Below, one piece after another: positions 6,463 to 11,210 of a stretch of 11,210 nt of DNA. The translations under genes were made by a program, and so were the position numbers. Under the pieces are notes generated by a model. That model saw nothing but the letters and a program-made list of their open reading frames with translations. It had not been told where the DNA came from and searched no databases. Source of the DNA: an uncultured Verrucomicrobiota bacterium (lineage in GTDB: Bacteria > Verrucomicrobiota > Verrucomicrobiae > Opitutales > Opitutaceae). Each line of letters starts with the position of its first letter. Position 1 is the stretch's first letter. The stretch covers positions 1 through 11,210 of the forward strand of contig CAMLNJ010000048.1 of assembly GCA_946481225.1 (NCBI GenBank). The letters run 5' to 3'.

Positions 6463-8283
6463 ATGAGCCCCCCCTCCCCTCGCGGCAGCCCAGTCGAACT
6501 CGCTCTCCGGCACTACGAAGAGCTCCTCTCCAAGGCCGTGGCTTCGCCCCGTGATCGGCTGCCCTCGGAACGGGAGCTCGCCACCTTCTGGGAGCTGAGT
6601 CAGGCGGCGGTGAACCGTGCGGCGCAGCGTCTTATCGCCGCCGGGCGCCTGCGCCGGGAGGGCTATCGCCTTTTTCCCGTGCCGGATGAGGATGTCCTCC
6701 CGCTGGGAGCCAAGATCGTGGTCCTCACCCCGCGCGATCTACGTTTCCCCGGACTGCCCGCCGAAGCGGCCAGAATAGGCTTCCAACTGCAGGAGCGCTT
6801 TTTTCTGGGGCGCGACGAATTCAGGCAAAACCTGCAGACCGCCGCCGAGGGAGGCGTGGAGGGTGTGATCATGAACCTCGGCGACAGCGGCTGGGAATGG
6901 GACGCCGAGCATGCCGAATTGGAGCGACGCCATATCGCGTGCGTGGTCTGCGACGAGGCCCCCCCAGGACTCTCCCTCGTCACCACGGACTGGCGGCAAG
7001 CCGGCAGGCTGCTCGTCGCTCACTTGGCCACCCAAGGACATGTGGAACTGGTGATGCTCGGGTCGATGAAACGAGCGCACCGCACGGCGGTGCTTCGGGA
7101 TGGCTACGAGGAGGCCTGCCTCCGCCTCCGCCTCGGCAGCTCCGCGGAACGGTGCGTCGAGGTCGCCGCCCACACCCCGGACGCGGTCGAGCTGGCACTG
7201 GTGCGGATTCGCCGCCAGTGGCCGCAAGTCTCGGCCATCGTGCTACACGCGCCCGACATCCTCCCGCACTTGCTCACCGCGGCCCGACGGCAATCGCTGC
7301 ATGTGCCGGACGATATCTCCATCGCCTGCATGGACGATTCCGCCGGAGCCCGCACCGCCCACCCGCCCGTCACCTGCGCGTCCTTCGACCGGCGCGCGCA
7401 GGGACAATTGGCGCTCGATATGCTGACGCGCGACATGCGTCTCCTGCGCCGCTTGGCGATTCTGCCTTCCCGGCAACGCATTCGTTTGGAGCCGACCCTG
7501 GTCGAGCGTCAGTCGGTGCGCACTTTGGGCGGCCTCCCCGTCGCGACTCGCCCGGTTAGCGCCGGGCGCGCGTGGTCGCGTGATCATTCCACGCGTCTTC
7601 ACGAAGCCGAAGACCTGCGCTTACGCCCGCATCGCGTGGCCGGCGAGACGCGGGAGAAGCACTTCCAGCCGATCGATCTTCGTCCCTTGGCCAATCGCTC
7701 TCTCACGCGCCAGAATGGCTGGCTGGGCAATCAGCCGCTGCTTCATTTGACGCCCGGCCGTCTGGTCGTCCACGGGGTGCCGTTCGAGATCATCGACGAA
7801 CGGGCGAACCGGGGAGCGGCGGCGCTCGTGTTGCGCTCCCAACGCCCTCTCACACGCGAAGAAAAACCCCTGCCCGTGACGCTGAACGTGCCGGTCGGAA
7901 AAGCGGTGCGAGCGGTATACTTCCTCCATGGCTGCGGCTACGCCGCCGAATGCCAGGCCTTTGCTTGGTATGATTTCATCTTGGAGGGACGGCGCCCGGT
8001 CTCGGTGCCCGTCGTGGCGCGCGGACTCTCGACGCCGTCGAGGGATGCCCTGCCGCCCAACATCCAGGACTGGTTGAGCGACTTCCCTCAATTGGAGACG
8101 CCAAGCGCAAAGCACTTCGCCGTCACGGCCGGAGGCGACCCCTTCGAGTATGAGCGCTACCTCTATACCCTCGAATGGGAAAATCCGCGCCCCCGCGACG
8201 TATTGCGCGAGATCCGGCTTTCCTCGAACCCCGCCTTGGCGACGACCCTCGGCGTGCTTGGCGTCACGCTGGTGCTCGCCTGA
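6463..8283 (+). CDS. GntR-LacI hybrid regulator with extra C-terminal glycosidase-accessory-like module
   Basis: A 606-residue cytoplasmic transcription regulator. Residues about 10-72 are a GntR winged helix (LPSERELA 33-40, then AAVNRAAQRLIAAGRLRREG 48-67). Residues about 82-350 are a LacI/periplasmic-binding-type ligand domain (GVEGVIMN 131-138, VTTDWRQAGRLLVAHLATQG 173-192, VPDDISIACMDDS 281-293). GntR/LacI proteins of this kind normally end near 350-380. Here a linker (350-400) leads to about 205 further residues: PIDLRPLANRSL (403-414), LVVHGVPFEIIDERANRG (434-451), YFLHG (486-490), LYTLEWENPRP (567-577). That pattern resembles beta-sandwich accessory modules of glycoside hydrolases. 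The module might sense or bind sugar, an inference. The gene overlaps the convergent LacI gene by 20 bp. No Shine-Dalgarno precedes the ATG. Confidence 0.9.
   Translation: MSPPSPRGSPVELALRHYEELLSKAVASPRDRLPSERELATFWELSQAAVNRAAQRLIAAGRLRREGYRLFPVPDEDVLPLGAKIVVLTPRDLRFPGLPAEAARIGFQLQERFFLGRDEFRQNLQTAAEGGVEGVIMNLGDSGWEWDAEHAELERRHIACVVCDEAPPGLSLVTTDWRQAGRLLVAHLATQGHVELVMLGSMKRAHRTAVLRDGYEEACLRLRLGSSAERCVEVAAHTPDAVELALVRIRRQWPQVSAIVLHAPDILPHLLTAARRQSLHVPDDISIACMDDSAGARTAHPPVTCASFDRRAQGQLALDMLTRDMRLLRRLAILPSRQRIRLEPTLVERQSVRTLGGLPVATRPVSAGRAWSRDHSTRLHEAEDLRLRPHRVAGETREKHFQPIDLRPLANRSLTRQNGWLGNQPLLHLTPGRLVVHGVPFEIIDERANRGAAALVLRSQRPLTREEKPLPVTLNVPVGKAVRAVYFLHGCGYAAECQAFAWYDFILEGRRPVSVPVVARGLSTPSRDALPPNIQDWLSDFPQLETPSAKHFAVTAGGDPFEYERYLYTLEWENPRPRDVLREIRLSSNPALATTLGVLGVTLVLA
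8264..8283. other. Tail-to-tail overlap of the two regulator genes
   Basis: The stop of the LacI gene (8264-8266, minus) lies inside the last codons of the GntR-LacI gene, whose stop is at 8281-8283. There is no intergenic space and no hairpin with a T-run, so transcripts from both strands must be complementary here. Confidence 0.9.
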
Positions 8284-9337
8284 GCGGCGCCGCCACGGAC
8301 GCGCGAATCACCGGCTCGGTGGGGAAAACCTCCCCGGAACGCGGGACGGCCGCGCCTCGTGTCAGATCGAGGAGGAGTTCCACCGCGCGTTCACCCATGC
8401 GTCTGAGCGGTTGTCGCACGGAGCTCAGCTGCGGCACGCAGGCACGCGTCAGCAGCGTGTCGTCGAAGCCGGCCACCGACACGTCGTCCGGCACGCGAAG
8501 ACCGGCGGCGGCCAGGATCTCCATGCAGCCGTAGGCCACGCCGTCGTTGGCGCAAAAAATCGCGGTCGCTCGCTCCTCCGGTGGCGTGGCACGCAGCCAA
8601 AGGCGGGTCGCCTCGCGTCCTTCCGGAATGCTGAATCCCGCGACCCGCACGAGGGAGGGATCGAAAGCCAGCCCCGCCTTCTCCAAGGCGCGCCGATAGC
8701 CGGTCACGCGACGCTCGGAGCCCCGCTGCCCGGGAGGCCCCGCCAGGTGCAGGATCCGTCGGTGCCCCAGCTCTATGAGGCGCGATACCAAGGCGCAGCT
8801 GCCCCCCTCCTCGTCGGACTCCAAGTCGATAATACCCTCGAGCGGATGGTTCGCGTGAATGGCGACCATCGGCGTATGGGCCGGCAGCGTCGCAACCGCA
8901 TCCGCGTCGAGCAGCGGCGCGATCATCACGAGGCCATCGATCCGGCCATCGCAAAACCCGCCGACGCGACGGCCGTCGCGATCCCAGTCGTGCAGCGTGA
9001 AGACGGTGGTATTTTGCCCGTGCCGCGCCGCGGCCGCCAGCACTCCGTTGAACACCTCCAGAAAATAGTGGTTCAACTCCCCGCCCTCGACGACGGCGAC
9101 GACGCCGATCGTGTTCATGCGCCGCCGGACCAAGGCGCGAGCCGCGGCGTTCGGCCGGTAGTCCAAGCGCGCGGCCGCGTCCAGAATCCGGGCCCGCGTG
9201 TCGGGCGATATGCGAGAAGACGTGCGGGCGCCGTTCAACACCGCAGAGACCGCCATGGCCGACACCCCGGCCTCGCGCCCCACATCGCTAAGAGTGGCGG
9301 CGCGAGCGGGCTTTTTTTTCTTCGGAATGCCAGACAT
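8264..9337 (-). CDS. LacI-family transcriptional regulator
   Basis: A 357-residue regulator of standard LacI length. Residues about 14-69 are the LacI helix-turn-helix and hinge (TLSDVGREAGVSAMAVSAVL 15-34, RISPDTRARI 42-51, DYRPNAAARAL 59-69). The ligand domain follows (about 75-350) with GHRRILHLAGP (191-201), FCANDGVAYG (261-270), VPDDVSVAGFDDT (282-294) and VIRAS (343-347). The ATG at 9335-9337 leaves a short basic tail (PKKKKP) before the helix-turn-helix; an ATG at 9400 would add 21 residues unlike the family and is rejected. The tail contains an A8 run, a possible slippage site. It is divergent from the FN3 protein gene and converges on the GntR-LacI gene with overlapping stops. It is a plausible owner of the palindromic sites in this window, which carry the central CG usual for LacI operators; its sugar effector is unknown. 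Confidence 0.95.
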   Translation of the reverse strand: MSGIPKKKKPARAATLSDVGREAGVSAMAVSAVLNGARTSSRISPDTRARILDAAARLDYRPNAAARALVRRRMNTIGVVAVVEGGELNHYFLEVFNGVLAAAARHGQNTTVFTLHDWDRDGRRVGGFCDGRIDGLVMIAPLLDADAVATLPAHTPMVAIHANHPLEGIIDLESDEEGGSCALVSRLIELGHRRILHLAGPPGQRGSERRVTGYRRALEKAGLAFDPSLVRVAGFSIPEGREATRLWLRATPPEERATAIFCANDGVAYGCMEILAAAGLRVPDDVSVAGFDDTLLTRACVPQLSSVRQPLRRMGERAVELLLDLTRGAAVPRSGEVFPTEPVIRASVAAPLRRAPA

Positions 9338-9466
9338 GAAGCGGACGATGTGAGGAGGAAACGACTTTGCCAAGTCCCCGCCCTGCGGATTTGTGGTCAC
9401 GAAGCCTCGGTGCCTCGCTCATCGCCTTCCATCCGCCGAAGAAGCCGAAGGAAATCGGACGCAAGG

Positions 9467-9481
9467 ATTCATTGCATCAAA
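9467..9481. repeat. Shared 15-bp element, copy 2
   Basis: ATTCATTGCATCAAA differs at one position from the copy at 6346-6360. The overlapping bases GATTCATTGCATC (9466-9478) are nearly palindromic (GATnCA-T-TGnATC), which this copy shows better than the first. It lies upstream of the minus-strand LacI gene and could be an autoregulatory site. Confidence 0.45.
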
Positions 9482-9579
9482 AAGCCGTGTTTCACACCTC
9501 CTTCGGACTAAATCCACTTCCCTTCCTGAAGCAGCAAACTCAGCTTGTGATCCACCCCTGCCCCCTCACCACCAATTCT

Positions 9580-9608
9580 TCGACAAATCTGAATTAACCT
9601 GATTTATC
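9580..9608 (+). promoter_or_regulatory. Candidate promoter of the FN3 protein gene
   Basis: TCGACA (9580-9585) matches five of six bases of a -35 box; 17 bp downstream TTTATC (9603-9608) is a weak -10 box that lies inside the operator-like palindrome. The start would be near 9615, giving a leader of about 14 nt. Confidence 0.35.
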
Positions 9609-9617
9609 GTGAAATCA
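9600..9617. promoter_or_regulatory. 18-bp palindromic operator before the FN3 protein gene
   Basis: TGATTTATCGTGAAATCA has perfect 6-bp outer arms and a central CG, the form typical of LacI-family operators. It lies 11 bp before the ATG at 9629 and over the candidate -10 box, so binding should repress. It matches 14 of 18 positions of the site at 3636-3653 and 12 of 18 of that at 6420-6437. Confidence 0.65.
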
Positions 9618-9628
9618 AAGTTTGCCCC

Positions 9629-11210
9629 ATGAAACTACTGTCATCAGGATTGCTTGCGCTCGGTCTTCTGACCGCTCCCTTCGTCGCGCTCGGCGATGTT
9701 CAAATAACTTCGTTCGAGGATCTCTTCGATCCCCTCGATCCCACCCTCATCGATCCTTGGGTCCCGGGTCCCGGGACCAACAGCGTCGGTGCCGAAGTCT
9801 CCTACCAGATCACCGACACCGCCGCCACCCATGGCACCCGTAGCCTGCAAATCGTCTACCCGATGGATGGCACCACCGGAGTGTGGACCCAATTCGTCTC
9901 CGTCCCGACAGAGACCTACGCCAGCACGATAGCCCAAGGCACCGGCATCCAAGCCGACGTTTATTTCGAATGGCCGGATCGCCCCGCCGCCACCAGCGGC
10001 GGAGCGTGGTATGGGATAAGGATGATCTTGAGCTCCACCGCGACCGGTTGGGTGGAAGTGAATCCCGCCAACGGCGGCGGCATCACCGAGGGACAGTGGC
10101 GCACACTCTTCTTCCCGATGACCGCGGAACAGGTGACCCAACTCACCACCACCGGCCAGTCCTCCTCCATCGGGTTCCACTTCGGCGGAGGCACCTGGGG
10201 CGGAGCCCCGATGGGTGGCAACATCAAGCTCCGCTTTGACAATATCATTGTCGTCGGCGCCTCCGCCAGCGGCCCCGCCGCCCCCACCGATCTCGCCGGC
10301 ACCGCCGTGCTAGGCGGCGCCAACCTCACCTGGACGGCCAGCCCGAACGCGCTCACCTATACCGTGAAGCGCCGCGCTTCGCTCTCCGACGCCTACACGA
10401 CGGTCGCCACCGATCTGACCGCCACCAGCTACAGCGATAGCGGTCTCGAAGGCAATACGACCTACTACTACGTCGTCACCGCCAGCAACGCCGAAGGCGA
10501 GAGCAGCTTCTCCGCGGCCGCCAGCGTGACCACGCCAAGCGACGAGGTGCTCCTCACGTCCTTCGAATCCGGACTTGCCCCTTGGAACCAAGGCCCGGCC
10601 ACCGGCGGCGGCGACGGCACCATCACCTATTCCGTCAACACGACCAGCGCCAGCGAAGGCACCAGCAGCGTGGAAGCGTCGATCCCGATGCTCGCCGGGC
10701 AATACTTGACCTTCTACTCCACCGCGGTTTCCAACTACCGCACGACCATCGCCCAGTCCACCGGCATCGTGGCCGACGTTTACGTCGATTGGATTGATCG
10801 TCCCGCCGGCTCGGGCACCGGTGGCACCTGGTTCAGCCTCAACCTGAACCGCAGCTACACGGGCACCTTCGCCGATACCGGCCCCAGCAGCGGCAGCCCC
10901 GCAAACGGCGAATGGCGCACTCTTACTTGGAACCTCACCCCCGAGCAGATCGCAGCCCTCACCGCCAACACGAACTCCTTCTCCAACCTCGGCTTCACCT
11001 TGCAGGCCGGCACTTGGGGCGAAGGCGTCGCGATGGCCGGCACCTTCGTCGTCCGCATCGACAACGTCCGGGTGAAGGGCTTCCGCGAGGTCGCCGTGCC
11101 CGCCGCCCCCACCGGCCTCGTCGCCACCGGCGGCGCCGGCCAGATCGGCCTTGCTTGGAACGCCAGCGCCACCGCCCTCGGCTACGCCGTCCAGCGATCC
11201 CTCGTCGCCG
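9629..11210 (+). CDS. Large secreted repeat protein with jelly-roll-like and FN3 domains, N-terminal part only
   Basis: The frame is open for 527 codons from ATG 9629 to the window edge; the C-terminus is missing. Residues 1-22 are a signal peptide (MKLLSSGLLALGLLTAPFVALG). The mature part has two copies of one unit. Copy 1: a beta-rich domain about 26-210 starting ITSFE, with TGIQADVYFEWPDRPA (105-120), GQWRTLFF (155-162) and LRFDNIIVVG (201-210), then an FN3 domain about 216-303 (PAAPTDL, LTWTASPNALTYTVKRRA, TTYYYVVTASNAEGES). Copy 2: the same domain about 308-485 (TSFESGLAPW, TGIVADVYVDWIDRPA 378-393, GEWRTLTW 427-434, VRIDNVRVKG 475-484), then a second FN3 domain from about 490, cut by the edge. 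Such architecture fits a surface carbohydrate-binding or adhesion protein; enzymatic domains could lie beyond the edge. It is divergent from the LacI gene and has an operator-like palindrome just before its start. Confidence 0.88.
   Translation, partial: MKLLSSGLLALGLLTAPFVALGDVQITSFEDLFDPLDPTLIDPWVPGPGTNSVGAEVSYQITDTAATHGTRSLQIVYPMDGTTGVWTQFVSVPTETYASTIAQGTGIQADVYFEWPDRPAATSGGAWYGIRMILSSTATGWVEVNPANGGGITEGQWRTLFFPMTAEQVTQLTTTGQSSSIGFHFGGGTWGGAPMGGNIKLRFDNIIVVGASASGPAAPTDLAGTAVLGGANLTWTASPNALTYTVKRRASLSDAYTTVATDLTATSYSDSGLEGNTTYYYVVTASNAEGESSFSAAASVTTPSDEVLLTSFESGLAPWNQGPATGGGDGTITYSVNTTSASEGTSSVEASIPMLAGQYLTFYSTAVSNYRTTIAQSTGIVADVYVDWIDRPAGSGTGGTWFSLNLNRSYTGTFADTGPSSGSPANGEWRTLTWNLTPEQIAALTANTNSFSNLGFTLQAGTWGEGVAMAGTFVVRIDNVRVKGFREVAVPAAPTGLVATGGAGQIGLAWNASATALGYAVQRSLVA

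Larger units (their letters stand above)
9338..9628. other. 291-bp divergent intergenic region, LacI gene and FN3 protein
   Basis: It holds the starts of two divergent genes. The LacI-proximal part is mixed in composition. The shared element 9467-9481 lies 130 bp upstream of the LacI start. The last 50 bp before the FN3 gene are AT-rich and contain a candidate promoter and an 18-bp palindrome. No gene or RNA is supported. Confidence 0.6.

Noticed and set aside
9338..9400. N-terminal extension of the LacI gene to 9400
   Set aside because: LacI helix-turn-helix domains start close to the N-terminus; the extra 21 residues show no family similarity.
8150..9511. 453-codon plus-strand ORF opposite the LacI gene
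   Set aside because: Antisense shadow of a well-supported LacI gene and overlapping the end of the GntR-LacI gene; low-complexity translation.

Overview
The window looks like a polysaccharide-degradation locus from a GC-rich bacterium of the Verrucomicrobiota, probably close to Opitutaceae. That placement is inferred from the gene mix (secreted GH2 and GH39 glycosidases, LacI- and GntR-type sugar regulators, a stand-alone prepilin-like protein, a large secreted FN3 protein), from the high GC, and from the absence of Shine-Dalgarno motifs before any start codon. No rRNA, tRNA, CRISPR array, insertion sequence or plasmid/phage gene was seen.

Layout. Bases 1-5274, minus strand: a GH39 beta-xylosidase-like enzyme without signal peptide (3745-5274), a secreted GH2 beta-galactosidase-like enzyme (753-3266), and, 59 bp behind it, the first 231 residues of a second GH2-type secreted protein that runs off the left edge (1-693, visible only as an open-ended frame). 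The 478-bp gap between GH39 and GH2 holds two palindromic operator-like sites, a candidate promoter and a doubtful 55-codon ORF. Bases 5367-6174, minus strand: a prepilin-type pseudopilin-like gene of clearly lower GC, closed by a good intrinsic terminator that separates it from GH39. Bases 6463-8283, plus strand: an unusual 606-residue regulator with a GntR winged helix, a LacI-type ligand-binding domain and an extra C-terminal beta-rich module resembling accessory modules of glycoside hydrolases. It runs tail-to-tail, with a 20-bp overlap, into a conventional LacI-family regulator (8264-9337, minus). Bases 9629-11210, plus strand: the start of a large secreted protein made of repeated (jelly-roll-like plus FN3) units, cut by the right edge.

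How the parts may work together (inference): the GH2 proteins act outside the cytoplasm on galactose-bearing glycans, GH39 trims (xylo-)oligosaccharides inside the cell, and the FN3 protein may bind glycan or mediate surface attachment. The strongest sequence signal beyond the genes is a family of 18-bp palindromes, consensus WGATTTAWC-RWKMAATCW, placed before the GH2 operon (3636-3653), the GntR-LacI fusion (6420-6437) and the FN3 protein (9600-9617), plus a shorter variant at 3529-3544. They look like operators of one LacI-type regulator, so the three transcription units probably form a local regulon. A second shared 15-bp element (6346-6360 and 9467-9481) lies upstream of the two minus-strand genes that start in the divergent gaps.
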